A stretch of DNA of 64,000 bases from Denitromonas ohlonensis (lineage in GTDB: Bacteria > Pseudomonadota > Gammaproteobacteria > Burkholderiales > Rhodocyclaceae). The translations under genes were made by a program, and so were the position numbers. Location of the stretch: contig NZ_VMNI01000006.1 of assembly GCF_007625205.1 (NCBI RefSeq), forward strand, positions 62,001 through 126,000, written 5' to 3'. The first letter of the stretch is position 1. Each line of letters opens with the position of its first letter. This document shows, in pieces, positions 1 to 8,060 of the stretch. The notes beneath the pieces were generated by a model that did not search any database, was not told the DNA's origin, and saw nothing but the letters and a program-made list of their open reading frames with translations.

Positions 1-845
1 ATTCTTTCGACATCCCCAGTCAGCTTTGACAAGGCACTTAGCGCCACATCGATTAGCGTTGACGCCAGCAATTGAAGCATCGTCAAATAGAGCTTAGATC
101 CAACGGCGTACACTCCTAGGCCAGCCAAACCAAACTTTGACAAAATAATAAGATCGATAATTTTCCCAGAGAAAAAATCGAGCAAGCGGCTTCCAAACGC
201 GTTCGTGCTGTATCTGAGAATACTTCTGAAAGACGAAGTTACGAACCGCTGACCCGGCGTCCACAGCGGCTTTCTATAGAGCACCAAGAAGGTAATCACT
301 GCTGTGGCAATCGCCTGCCCGATCAGGCTCGCAGCGCCAAACCCGGCCACAGCCATAACCAGCGCAACGGAACATGAAATCAGACCGGCAAAGAGCGCCG
401 CCTTTGCAGGCGTCTTGAAGTCCATGCTCCGACGCCGCATGGCAATTTCAAAGATGGATGCTGCAGTGAGGGGTGGAATCACCGCGGAGATGGCGATAAG
501 CGATGCCGCGCCGGGAACCTTCAACAACTCAGCGATTTGATGAGAAAAGAAGAAGAGCACTGCCGATGCGACCACTGCGGTCAGCATCGACACGGCGAAC
601 GGGAGGTTCAGATCGTCGTGAGACAAGTCCTTTCGCTGGACAATGGCATCCTGAAAACCTTGTTCGGCAAGGATGGCCACGAAGGCGAGGATCAGGATGA
701 CCGTTTGCGCGAGGCCGAGCTCTGCAGGGGAGAGGAAGCGTGCAAGCACAAAGAAGACAGCCAGCGCGAAGAGCTTCACGCCCCAACTCTGCATCGCCGA
801 CCAGGCGAGCGCGACGGCTGTGCGCTTCTTGAGCTGCTCGGTCAC
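1..845 (-). CDS. Polysaccharide flippase (Wzx/MATE-like), C-terminus beyond window
   Basis: Partial gene; about 281 codons are visible and the 3' end lies beyond base 1. I translated it by hand from the GTG at 845, which is preceded by GGAGG six bases upstream (in CTGGAGGCTTTG). The product starts MTEQLKKRTAVALAWSAMQ and has at least six hydrophobic segments, for example the stretch beginning LFALAVFFVLARFL and the one around LISCSVALVMAVAGF. The N-terminal amphipathic helix followed by LARFLSPAELG-type sequence is typical of oligosaccharide/lipopolysaccharide flippases that move lipid-linked repeat units across the inner membrane. It lies 54 bases after epsI in the same direction, so it is probably the repeat-unit flippase of this exopolysaccharide locus. 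The family call is by pattern only; substrate unknown. Confidence 0.8.
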   Translation of the reverse strand, partial: MTEQLKKRTAVALAWSAMQSWGVKLFALAVFFVLARFLSPAELGLAQTVILILAFVAILAEQGFQDAIVQRKDLSHDDLNLPFAVSMLTAVVASAVLFFFSHQIAELLKVPGAASLIAISAVIPPLTAASIFEIAMRRRSMDFKTPAKAALFAGLISCSVALVMAVAGFGAASLIGQAIATAVITFLVLYRKPLWTPGQRFVTSSFRSILRYSTNAFGSRLLDFFSGKIIDLIILSKFGLAGLGVYAVGSKLYLTMLQLLASTLIDVALSALSKLTGDVER

Positions 846-899
846 CAAAGCCTCCAGGCGACGATACGACTTTCAATCTCGCGAACGAACATCATTGGA

Positions 900-1586
900 C
901 TACTGCACCCCAGAGCCGGCCAGTTGTACGCGTGACCTTTCAGGCAACTGCTGCAGCAGCTCTTTGATGAAACGTTCGTGAATATCGAATGCTCTTGGGC
1001 TGTCGTTGTCGATTGAGGAGACGCGAAAGAGCAGACCGTCTGGAATTTCGCCTTTCAAGCCATACCGAAGTTCGATCAATCGACGATCCAGCCCCCCGAG
1101 CGTGAGGTACTCGCCGAGCGTGGTCCAATACGTGACCGGTTCCTTGCGCTGCGTACCGAGTTTTGTCTCCAGCCGGCGAACAGGCAGGTTCGAATGGTCT
1201 GTAGACACTGACCCTTTGCTGTTTGACACGACCTCGAAGCCTTGTGCGGGGTAGCAGACTTCGGGGTAGTGCACCCCAAGCGCCTCGCCGCTGCGCTGGT
1301 CAGCGCCGTAGGCGATCGACAGCATGATCCGGTAGCCATCTGGTCGAAGGTAGGTGCGAGAAAGCGTCTGGTCGTAGACCCGCTTGATGTTTTCCTCTTG
1401 AACCGGATTCACCACGGCGACAACCTGATTTGGATCGAGCGCCCAAGAACCAAATTTGTCAGGCACAATCTCCTCCAGATTCGGCTTTCCGTTCTGCTCC
1501 ACAAGCTTGATTGTGGGCGTGAGGGCATGCGCGGAAATCACGCTCAGGATCATCAGCGCCAAGAGAACGAGGCTGGTCCGCTTCAT
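900..1586 (-). CDS. epsI: Exosortase-associated protein EpsI (B type)
   Basis: 228 aa. An N-terminal signal/anchor helix (residues 4-22) is followed by a periplasmic domain with the EpsI hallmark GVHYPEVCYPAQGF: His106, Pro108, Glu109 and Cys111. EpsI proteins occur with exosortases, either as a separate protein or fused to the exosortase C-terminus, and are needed in exopolysaccharide loci; the biochemical role is not settled. The ATG overlaps the xrtB stop by four bases (ATGA), indicating translational coupling. The length is normal for the family. Confidence 0.93.
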   Translation of the reverse strand: MKRTSLVLLALMILSVISAHALTPTIKLVEQNGKPNLEEIVPDKFGSWALDPNQVVAVVNPVQEENIKRVYDQTLSRTYLRPDGYRIMLSIAYGADQRSGEALGVHYPEVCYPAQGFEVVSNSKGSVSTDHSNLPVRRLETKLGTQRKEPVTYWTTLGEYLTLGGLDRRLIELRYGLKGEIPDGLLFRVSSIDNDSPRAFDIHERFIKELLQQLPERSRVQLAGSGVQ

Positions 1587-2503
1587 GGTCGAACCCCCAC
1601 CGTGCCACTTTCTTCGTGTTTCCGGCCGCTGCGCCCGGTCCGCATCAACGCCTGTAATGTTGAGTCGACTGCGATGATCAATAGCAACGCAGTAACGAAA
1701 AGCACCATGCCTGCAAAGCCGTGCAGGAAGCCCTGCCCGGCCTCATCTCCGAAGTAGTAAGTGATGAGCGTAAGCGCCATCACGCGAATGACGTTCGCGG
1801 AAAATGAAATCGGAACGATCAGAATTCCCAACGTGACGTTTCGAACCAGCGAGTCGTGTCGAACGATGTTGAGATATAGAAGACCTAAGGCCTCAAGCGT
1901 AAATAAGGTGTGAAGACCCGCACAGGCGTCAGCCACGAGCAGTTTGTATTGGCCGATCTGAAGAATAACGCCCGACCGTGCGATCGGATAACCGGCGCCA
2001 TAAAGGATTGACTCGGCAACGTAGGAAACCGCCATCTTCATCGGCATAGTGAGCGCGTCGACGACGGGGCCTGGCAAGGGGACCATAAAAAGCATGAAGA
2101 AGAGCGCGAACCACTGCGCTTTCAACGCCGACGAGCCACGCGTCAGCAATAGGATTCCCGTCAACAACCAAATCAGAGAGCCGACCTCGAAAAGAAGAAT
2201 GGCCTGCGAGCGGCCAAGCACGTAGAGCAGCAAACCGGTTAGGAAAACTGGCCATCCTAGGGCTGAGGGGCTTTTGTTTTCACTTGCCTCCCACATCGGA
2301 CGCCATTTTTTCCACGCTAGCCAGCAGGCGATGCCGAAAACAATCGGCCCGTGCCCTTGTTGATCTGTTCCCCATATGCCGGAAATGAGATTCGAGAAAG
2401 TCGGCACGTACATGATCGCCAGCCCGAGGGCGACGATGAGCCACGGTGCGAGGTCGGCGCGGGTCGTGGTGTTTGCGGCGGGGACGGATGCGGTAGCGGT
2501 CAT
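1583..2503 (-). CDS. xrtB: Exosortase B (XrtB), membrane transpeptidase-like sorting protease
   Basis: 306 aa polytopic inner-membrane protein with about eight hydrophobic helices between residues 20 and 280. It keeps the exosortase catalytic triad: Cys194 in ADACAGLHTL, Arg240 in ANVIRVMAL and His261 in FLHGFAG. Exosortases cleave the C-terminal PEP-CTERM signal of secreted proteins, and the B type is the form encoded beside EpsD/E/F/G/I/L exopolysaccharide genes. It lies 28 bases after epsG and overlaps epsI by four bases. Likely substrates in this window are the PEP-CTERM proteins at 7074-7610 and 18008-19039. The C-terminus carries a hydrophilic tail of about 25 residues rich in Arg/Ser. 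Confidence 0.95.
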   Translation of the reverse strand: MTATASVPAANTTTRADLAPWLIVALGLAIMYVPTFSNLISGIWGTDQQGHGPIVFGIACWLAWKKWRPMWEASENKSPSALGWPVFLTGLLLYVLGRSQAILLFEVGSLIWLLTGILLLTRGSSALKAQWFALFFMLFMVPLPGPVVDALTMPMKMAVSYVAESILYGAGYPIARSGVILQIGQYKLLVADACAGLHTLFTLEALGLLYLNIVRHDSLVRNVTLGILIVPISFSANVIRVMALTLITYYFGDEAGQGFLHGFAGMVLFVTALLLIIAVDSTLQALMRTGRSGRKHEESGTVGVRP

Positions 2504-2513
2504 GGCGAATGCT

Positions 2514-2531
2514 GGCGGGTTGAAACCCGCC
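2514..2531. repeat. Perfect 18-bp palindromic element between epsG and xrtB
   Basis: GGCGGGTTGAAACCCGCC is a perfect inverted repeat (8-bp arms, TG/CA-type centre) directly followed on the plus strand by CTACGG. On the minus strand the flanking CCGTAG supplies the TAG stop of epsG. Short elements of this look are common intergenic dispersed repeats in proteobacteria. Only one copy was seen in this window. It could also fold as a small RNA hairpin between epsG and xrtB. Confidence 0.6.
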
Positions 2532-3431
2532 CTACGGCTTCTCGTTGAGAATCACGCCAACCACGGTAGCGCTGGCCTGGCGGAGCATGTCGGTGTAGCT
2601 GCGCAGCAGGCTGAGGCGGCTGGCGTTGCGCTGGGCCACGACGAGGGCGCCGCTGGCGCGCACGGCGATGGTTTGGCCGTCGGCAAACAGGCTGCCGGCG
2701 GGGGTGTCGATGAGGATGACGTCGAATTCGTTGGCGAGTTGGGCGAGCAGCTGGGCAAACACGGGCCGGGCGAGCAGCTCTTGCGGGTTGGGCGGCACGG
2801 TGCCGGCGGGCAGCACGGAGAGGTCGCGCAGGGCGGGAACGCGCTGGACGATGTCGGGGCCGCCACGGCCGGAGAGCATGGCCGAGAGGCCGGCGCGGTT
2901 GTCGATGCCGAACAGCTGGTGCTGGCGCGGGTTGCGCAGGTCGGCGTCGATGATGAGGGTGCGTTCGCCGAGCTGCGAGAAGACGACGCCGAGGTTGGCG
3001 GTGATCCAGGAGCGGCCTTCGTGCCGGCCGGGGCTGGTGATGGAGAGGGTTTTTTGTTCGGCGCTGGTGTCGAACCAGCGCAGCATGAGCTGGCTGCGCA
3101 GGGCGCGGAGCGCTTCGACCTGCGGGGAGAACGGCTGGTAGGCAGCCACGACGGTGGCCTGGACCGTGCTTTGCCCGGCGGTGAGGTAGGGGTAGTCGAA
3201 CTGGCGCAGCAGGGCTTGTTCGATGTCGGCGTCGGTGATGAGGCCGAGTTGTTTGGCGGCGTCGCCAAAGCGCAGGCCTTGTTCGCGTTGCAGGCGCAGG
3301 ACGCGTTCGGCGTCTTCGGCCTTGAGTTTGCCGGCGTCGATGAGGAGCGCGCCAATGGAGCGATCGGCTTCGGGGCGGATCTCGGCGGGCGCGTGGGCAG
3401 CGGTGTCGATGACGCGGTGGAGTATGGTCAT
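2532..3431 (-). CDS. epsG: EpsG, Wzc-like ATPase partner of EpsF with an MshEN-like N-terminal domain
   Basis: 299 aa. Residues 127-290 form the MinD/BY-kinase-type ATPase fold: degenerate Walker A SPGRHEGRS (135-141, with Arg140 where Lys is usual), Walker A' LIIDADLRNP (Asp162, Asp164) and a Walker B-like VILIDTPAG. There is no Tyr-rich C-terminal tail of the kind phosphorylated in Wzc. Residues 25-77 read as two tandem copies of the MshEN motif (x-[LIF]-G-x4-5-G-x6-L...Q) separated by exactly five residues, the layout known to bind c-di-GMP in MshE. In the EpsF/EpsG pair this protein is expected to control polysaccharide chain length and export from the cytoplasmic side. The c-di-GMP suggestion is inference from the motif. 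Confidence 0.92.
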   Translation of the reverse strand: MTILHRVIDTAAHAPAEIRPEADRSIGALLIDAGKLKAEDAERVLRLQREQGLRFGDAAKQLGLITDADIEQALLRQFDYPYLTAGQSTVQATVVAAYQPFSPQVEALRALRSQLMLRWFDTSAEQKTLSITSPGRHEGRSWITANLGVVFSQLGERTLIIDADLRNPRQHQLFGIDNRAGLSAMLSGRGGPDIVQRVPALRDLSVLPAGTVPPNPQELLARPVFAQLLAQLANEFDVILIDTPAGSLFADGQTIAVRASGALVVAQRNASRLSLLRSYTDMLRQASATVVGVILNEKP

Positions 3432-3484
3432 GTTCAGTGGGCTCCGGCGTGCGGGGCGGGTGCGTGGGTTTGGTTGCCGGCCAC

Positions 3485-3565
3485 GTAGGACGGATAAGCC
3501 GTAGGCGCATCTGCCGTGTGCGGGTGCGGGTAGTGCGGCGGATGCGCTGCGCTTATCCGCCCTAC
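3485..3565. repeat. REP-like element (GGATAAGC family) between epsF and epsG
   Basis: Two inverted arms, GTAGGACGGATAAGCCGTAG... and ...GCTGCGCTTATCCGCCCTAC, are separated by about 20 bases, the same layout as the copies at 14972-15057, 15587-15656 and 20622-20708. The left arm is slightly degenerate (GGACGG for GGGCGG, ATCTGCC for ATCCGCC). It occupies most of the 157-base gap between the epsF start-proximal gene pair and may attenuate or stabilise the transcript inside the eps operon. Confidence 0.85.
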
Positions 3566-3588
3566 GGGGGCTGTCGGGGTGTGCGTGT

Positions 3589-4962
3589 TCATGCGGCGGC
3601 GTGGCGGAAGGCGCCGGTTTTGCCGGAGGCGGGAATGGTGCCGAGCATGGGGACGCCGTCGAGCAGGGTGAGGTCTTCTTCGCCGCGCACGCGCTGGTCC
3701 ATGAGTTCGAGCAGCAAGGCGGCGCCTACGCCGAGCAGCATGCCGAGAAAGACGGCAAGCGCGGTGTTGAGCAGCACTTTGGGGCTGGAGGGCTTGAGCG
3801 GCGCCACGGCCGGCGAGAGGACGACCACATTGGTTTGCTGGGTCTGGCTCTCGAGGCTGGTTTGTGCGAGGCGCTGGGTGACGAGGTCGTAGGCGCGCTG
3901 GGCGTTTTCAACGTCGCGCTGGAAGACGGCGATCTGGTCGCGCTGGGCTTTGAGGTCGAGGATTTTTTGCTTTTGCGCTTCGAGCGCGGCTTCGACTTCG
4001 GTGACACGCTGGACGTTGACCCGGTTGGTGGTGCCCAGCGAGCTGACGACACGGCGGGTTTCGGTGGCAATGCGATCGCGCAGGCTGCTGATTTCGGCGT
4101 CGATGCGGGCGAGCTCGGGGTGGTTGGCGCCAAGCCGGCCGGCCATTTGCATGCGGGTGGCTTCTTGCCGCGAGAGGTCGGACTTGAGGCTCTGGATGAG
4201 GCCGTTTTGCATGACCTCGGGCAGGCTCTCGGCGCTGCCGCCCTGCGTTTGACGGGAGCGGCTGTCCACCCGTTGTGCCTGGGCCATCGAGAGCTGGGTA
4301 GAGAGTTCGGCCAAACGGGCGGTTTCAACATCGAGCCGTTCGTCGGTGGCGATGATGCCGCGCTCTTGTTGGTATTCGGAGAGCTTCTTTTGGGCGACTT
4401 CGAGGTCGGCGCGCAGGCTGTTGGTCTGGCCGTCGAACCACTTGGCGTACTGGCGGGCGGGCTCGACCTTGAGCTCGAGGCTGACATCGATATAGGCCTG
4501 GGCAAAGGTATTGGCCACGCCGGCGGCAAAGCCGGGGTCGGTGCCCTGATAGCCGATGGTGATGACGTTGCTCTCACGCGAGGGTTTGACGTCGAGCTTT
4601 TTCTTGAGCAACTCGGCCAGCCAGACCTTGATGCTGCCCTCGCCGTCGGTGTCTTCACGCCATTGTTCTTGCACGACGGGCGACTGGTCCATCTTGAGCA
4701 GGCCGACCACGCGCTGGGCGACGCGGTCGGACGAGATGATGTCGACCTGGGTGGCCATGTAGCCGGGGATCATCTGTGCCGGCAGCAGGCCACCGAGCAG
4801 CGGGTCGGCACTTTTGGCGTCGACCACCAGCGCGACTTCGGCGGTGTATTGCTTGGGCAGGATCAGGCTGACGGCGAGCGTGGTGCCAACGACCACGGCC
4901 AGGGTGGCGAGCACGAGCCACAGGCGGGCGCGGAGGATGAGCAGAAATTGCTGGAAGGACAT
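3589..4962 (-). CDS. epsF: EpsF, Wzz/GumC-type polysaccharide chain-length determinant
   Basis: 457 aa. Transmembrane helices at about residues 14-34 and 408-428 bracket a large periplasmic region with strong heptad-rich coiled coil (about 165-375, many Gln/Glu/Arg/Ala), which is the polysaccharide co-polymerase topology. The N-terminus has the Wzz-type QFLLILRARLWLVLATL. The C-terminal tail after the second helix is short and cytoplasmic and does not contain an ATPase; that function is separate in EpsG next door. It works with EpsE (outer membrane) and EpsG. It lies 16 bases after epsE, and is separated from epsG by the REP-like element. Confidence 0.94.
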   Translation of the reverse strand: MSFQQFLLILRARLWLVLATLAVVVGTTLAVSLILPKQYTAEVALVVDAKSADPLLGGLLPAQMIPGYMATQVDIISSDRVAQRVVGLLKMDQSPVVQEQWREDTDGEGSIKVWLAELLKKKLDVKPSRESNVITIGYQGTDPGFAAGVANTFAQAYIDVSLELKVEPARQYAKWFDGQTNSLRADLEVAQKKLSEYQQERGIIATDERLDVETARLAELSTQLSMAQAQRVDSRSRQTQGGSAESLPEVMQNGLIQSLKSDLSRQEATRMQMAGRLGANHPELARIDAEISSLRDRIATETRRVVSSLGTTNRVNVQRVTEVEAALEAQKQKILDLKAQRDQIAVFQRDVENAQRAYDLVTQRLAQTSLESQTQQTNVVVLSPAVAPLKPSSPKVLLNTALAVFLGMLLGVGAALLLELMDQRVRGEEDLTLLDGVPMLGTIPASGKTGAFRHAAA

Positions 4963-4978
4963 ATCAACGACCCCGGGC

Positions 4979-5806
4979 CTAGAACAGGCTTTCTTTCACG
5001 AAAATGACATCGTTGGGCTCAAGCGCTTGCTCAAGCTGCGGCTCGATGACGTGCTGCTGGCCGTCTTCGCCGCGGCGATGGATCTGCATGCCGCGAGTGG
5101 TGCCGCGGATGGTGACGCCACCGCCGGTGGCGAGGCCTTGCATGACGGTCATGCCGCGCTCGAGGCGGAAGGCGCCGGGGCGGTTCACTTCGCCATAGAT
5201 ATAGAAGGTGGGCGCGCGGTGCACATAGATGACATCGCCGCCGGAGACGATCACGTCTTTGGCCAGATCGCCCTTCATGAACAGCTCGGGCACGTCGATG
5301 CGGGTGCGCTCGATCTTGCCTTTGCGCACGCCGATCAGCACCAGTTCGTCGGCACCGGCGCCGGAAATGCCGCCAGCCATGGCGAGCATGTCGGATAGAC
5401 GCATGTTAAAAGTTTCGAGCGGGTAGCGGCCGGGGCGATTAACCTGCCCGAGCACGGCCACCTGGTTACCGCGAATCTGCAGCGGCAGGATGCCGATCTG
5501 CGGTTGCAGCACGAAGCCACCACTGCGCAATTGCTCGGCAATGCGCGACTCGGCGGCGGGTACTGTCAGCCCGCCGACGTCGACATTGCCCACCAGCGGA
5601 AAGGTAATGGCGCCGTTTTCAGAGACCCGGGTTTCGGTGGTGAGGTCGGGGTTCTGGAAAACGGTGATGCGGATGATGTCGCCGGGGCCGAGCACGTATT
5701 CGGCATCGGCGGCCTGGGCGCTGGACAGCACGCCCGCGAACATCAGCAGGCACAACAGGGACTGGAGCAGTCGGCGGAAGGACATGGGCTGGCGGTGTGG
5801 AGTCAT
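4979..5806 (-). CDS. epsE: EpsE, Wza-like polysaccharide export protein
   Basis: 275 aa. A signal peptide (residues 8-32, LLQSLLCLLMFAG...SAQA) precedes the Poly_export domain, starting YVLGPGDIIRITVFQNPDL at about 36, and SLBB beta-grasp repeats (IRGNQVAVLGQVNRPGRYPL and FYIYGEVNRPGAFRLERGM). There is no lipobox, and the protein lacks the long C-terminal helix of E. coli Wza, as is usual for EpsE. It is expected to form the periplasmic/outer-membrane export channel with EpsF. Start at the first ATG; a second ATG seven codons later is equally possible, as neither has a clear ribosome-binding site. 24 bases separate it from epsD. Confidence 0.93.
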   Translation of the reverse strand: MTPHRQPMSFRRLLQSLLCLLMFAGVLSSAQAADAEYVLGPGDIIRITVFQNPDLTTETRVSENGAITFPLVGNVDVGGLTVPAAESRIAEQLRSGGFVLQPQIGILPLQIRGNQVAVLGQVNRPGRYPLETFNMRLSDMLAMAGGISGAGADELVLIGVRKGKIERTRIDVPELFMKGDLAKDVIVSGGDVIYVHRAPTFYIYGEVNRPGAFRLERGMTVMQGLATGGGVTIRGTTRGMQIHRRGEDGQQHVIEPQLEQALEPNDVIFVKESLF

Positions 5807-5830
5807 CGTGAGAGTCTTGTGGTCGGCGCC

Positions 5831-6838
5831 TTACTTGAGGCCCGACATACCTTTTTCGAGAGCCTGGGTGCTGATCGCTTCAGTGGCCGGGGCGACGGCA
5901 GCCGGCACCGCATCGGCCGCGGCGGGCAGCGGCGTGGCGGCGGCGTCGAGTGCGGTGGCGGGTGCAGCCTCGGCCGGGGCGGCGGCGGTGGGCGCGGTGA
6001 ACTTGCCCATGTATTCGATTTGCGCCACGTCGCGCAGGCGCTTGAGCTCGTCGCGCGCCATGTCGGCCTTGGTGCGATTGAGCAAGAAGCGCTCAATGAA
6101 CGGGGTGGCAGCGGCCAGATCGAGCGGCTGGGGGCGCGAGGCGGCGAGGTAGATGACGAGCACGCCTTGCGGGGTTTGCACCAAGCCGGTCTGACCGTCT
6201 TTCATGCTGGCGAATCGCGGCAAGGCCTCGAGCGGCAGCTGCTCGGCTGCGCGGACACCACCGCCGACCTGGAAGGGCAGATTGTTATCGCGTAGCCAGG
6301 TGACGACATTGTTGAGGTTGCCCGCGGCAGCAACCGCTGCGCGCAGCGCCTCGACCTTGTCGGGCCCGACGGTGATGTTGAGCTCTTGCAGGGTGTAGAT
6401 GCGGCGCTCGGCGAAGAGCGCGGGGTTTTCGTCGTAGAAGGCCTGGATGGCCGCCGGGGCGGGCGGCTCGGCGGTGGCGGCGAACTGCTCCATATAGCTG
6501 CGCGAGAGGATTTCGCGGCGGGAGGTTTCGATGGCCTGCATGACTTGCGGGCTGCGGTCGAGCTTTTTGTCGATGGCGCGCTGAACCAGCAGCTCCTGGT
6601 CGATCAGGCGTTCGAGCACGCGCGAGCTGGCCAGTTCGACCTGCTCGGGCTTGAGGTTGGGGGTGCGCGCCAGCACGTTGTTGATTTGATGGACGGAGAT
6701 TTCGTCCGAATTCACACGGGCGGCGACCTGGGTGGGCGATTTTGCGTCGTCCGACTTGCCGCACCCTGCCAGCACGAGTGCGCTGGCAACCAATACCGCC
6801 GCTCCGACTGCGCGACCTCCGACCTTTTGAAACGCCAT
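5831..6838 (-). CDS. epsD: EpsD-family peptidyl-prolyl cis-trans isomerase lipoprotein
   Basis: 335 aa from the ATG at 6838, chosen because GGAG lies upstream and because it places the lipoprotein signal correctly: hydrophobic stretch AAVLVASALVLAGC with the lipid-modified Cys followed by GKSDD. The body is helical with a SurA-like N-terminal chaperone region and a parvulin-like middle section (LFAERRIYTLQELNI...LPFQVGGGVRAAEQLP...VQTPQGVLVIYL). The last 60 residues are an Ala/Pro/Thr-rich low-complexity tail. EpsD proteins accompany EpsE/F/G in XrtB loci and are thought to assist folding of envelope components. It is the first eps gene after the PEP-CTERM gene; 235 bases separate them. Confidence 0.9.
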   Translation of the reverse strand: MAFQKVGGRAVGAAVLVASALVLAGCGKSDDAKSPTQVAARVNSDEISVHQINNVLARTPNLKPEQVELASSRVLERLIDQELLVQRAIDKKLDRSPQVMQAIETSRREILSRSYMEQFAATAEPPAPAAIQAFYDENPALFAERRIYTLQELNITVGPDKVEALRAAVAAAGNLNNVVTWLRDNNLPFQVGGGVRAAEQLPLEALPRFASMKDGQTGLVQTPQGVLVIYLAASRPQPLDLAAATPFIERFLLNRTKADMARDELKRLRDVAQIEYMGKFTAPTAAAPAEAAPATALDAAATPLPAAADAVPAAVAPATEAISTQALEKGMSGLK

Positions 6839-7029
6839 GAATCCAACTCCGCTCAGGCGCACGCACCAGTTTGGCGCACGCACCACTTAAAGGGACGTTC
6901 GCGAGTGCATGACAATCGCGATGTGCAGTGCATCAATGTATGCCGCGATTGTTACACGAAAACATTTCATTCCATCGGGCAGTAACATCCGCATAACAAC
7001 TTATGCACATTCGCTAGCGCCAGACGAGA

Positions 7030-7055
7030 CTCGGGCCCGGCAAGCCGGGCCCGAG
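7030..7055 (-). terminator. Strong GC-rich hairpin after the PEP-CTERM gene
   Basis: A perfect 12-bp inverted repeat, CTCGGGCCCGGC and GCCGGGCCCGAG, is separated by only AA. It begins 18 bases after the stop of the 7074-7610 gene. There is no following T run on the minus strand (TCTCGTCTGG), so it may be a transcript-protecting or attenuating hairpin instead of a full intrinsic terminator. Confidence 0.6.
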
Positions 7056-7073
7056 GTGTGTTACTGCACTGGC

Positions 7074-7610
7074 TTAGCGGCCGACGCGACGACGCGCGAT
7101 CAAGCCAATCAGGCCGAGACCGGCCAGCAGCATGCCGTATTGCTCGGGCTCGGGCACCGGCGACACACTGGCTGCCCAGCTGTACACACCGCCCGTGGCG
7201 CCGATGGTGGTGCCGCCGACCTGGAAGAAGTAGTTGCCGGCGGCAAGCTGGAAGCTGCCGCTGAGCTGCTCGCCCGAGCCGAAGGTGGTGATTTGCGAAT
7301 CGACGCCGGCATCAAAGCTGCCGACCGTGCCGAGGTCAGCCCACAGACTGGCAGTCAGGCCGCCGATATCGAAACCCACCATGGTGGGCCCAACCACATA
7401 CGACAGCTCAATATCGGACGCCCCCAGGCCGCCAACAACCGGCTGACTGAGGCTGAAAAAGTAGTGATCGACGAACGAGGAGCCCGGCGCCGCCACGTGC
7501 GTTTGCGCACCTGCGGCCGAGCCCGACGACAGGTCGATGACTGAATTGACGGCCATGGCGGGCGCCGCCAGGACACTGAACACGGCCAAAACCAAAAACT
7601 TGATCTTCAT
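7074..7610 (-). CDS. PEP-CTERM sorting domain protein (FxDxF-like)
   Basis: 178 aa secreted protein. A signal peptide (1-20, ending AMA) precedes a beta-rich domain of about 130 residues containing FVDHYFFSLSQP, which resembles the FxDxF motif that defines one PEP-CTERM subfamily. The C-terminus is a canonical sorting signal: VPEPEQYGMLLAGLGLIG followed by IARRRVGR. Expected fate: export, then cleavage at the PEP motif by XrtB and release or attachment to the exopolysaccharide matrix. GGAGAG precedes the ATG. A well-spaced -24/-12 promoter lies 35-50 bases upstream. The molecular role of the mature domain is unknown. Confidence 0.9.
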   Translation of the reverse strand: MKIKFLVLAVFSVLAAPAMAVNSVIDLSSGSAAGAQTHVAAPGSSFVDHYFFSLSQPVVGGLGASDIELSYVVGPTMVGFDIGGLTASLWADLGTVGSFDAGVDSQITTFGSGEQLSGSFQLAAGNYFFQVGGTTIGATGGVYSWAASVSPVPEPEQYGMLLAGLGLIGLIARRRVGR

Positions 7611-7644
7611 GCTGCACTCTCCAGAAAAGCATCACGAACATATA

Positions 7645-7660
7645 AGCACGCAACATGCCA
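7645..7660 (-). promoter_or_regulatory. Candidate RpoN (-24/-12) promoter of the PEP-CTERM gene
   Basis: Read on the minus strand, TGGCATGTTGCGTGCT matches the sigma-54 pattern TGGCAC-N5-TTGCW: the invariant GG and GC are exactly ten bases apart. The predicted transcript would begin about 25 bases before the ATG at 7610. PEP-CTERM genes in floc-forming betaproteobacteria are known to be driven by RpoN with the PrsK/PrsR two-component system, which fits the context. Confidence 0.6.
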
Positions 7661-8060
7661 GACACATCTGCCGTCGTGCTCTTGAGACAAAAAACCATTA
7701 GAGCATCAGCACGTTGCAATAGTCTTACCGGGCGCCCGCACTGGCAACTCATGGGCTCTGGCGCCGGCCTTTGTAAAATTTGCCGACTTGTGCCAAACGG
7801 GTAAAACAAACCAACCCGATCAACATGTCGTAGGTGCGCATCATGCACGTACGTCATATCAGTTGCAAGCGCACAATCGCCCCGCTCGTCAGGTTTGGCG
7901 AGATATGTCGCGCTTTTTGAGCAACGCCTCTGTTGCAATGCGCCAAACGCAAGGCCTTGCCTCAGAATCGGTGGAACACGCGGCAGCGCTGGCATTGAGA
8001 ACAATGACAAACATATGAAACGCAGTGCGACACCCTTACCTGCAACGCTCTTTCTGCCGA
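7661..8060. other. About 400 bases without a supported gene
   Basis: Between the PEP-CTERM promoter and the epsL stop there is no reading frame with a credible start, ribosome-binding site or recognisable product. The base composition is a little lower in GC than neighbouring genes. Being upstream of a putative RpoN promoter, it could hold activator (PrsR-type) binding sites, but no clear repeated or palindromic site was picked out by eye. Confidence 0.4.

Noticed and set aside
6839-7000. RpoN promoter before epsD
   Set aside because: A GC/CC pair with the right bases exists near 6930-6944 but the spacing is eleven bases and the flanks do not match.
7780-7796. TGGCACAAGTCGGCA on the minus strand as another RpoN promoter
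   Set aside because: The GG and GC are nine, not ten, bases apart and the site is about 170 bases from the PEP-CTERM start.
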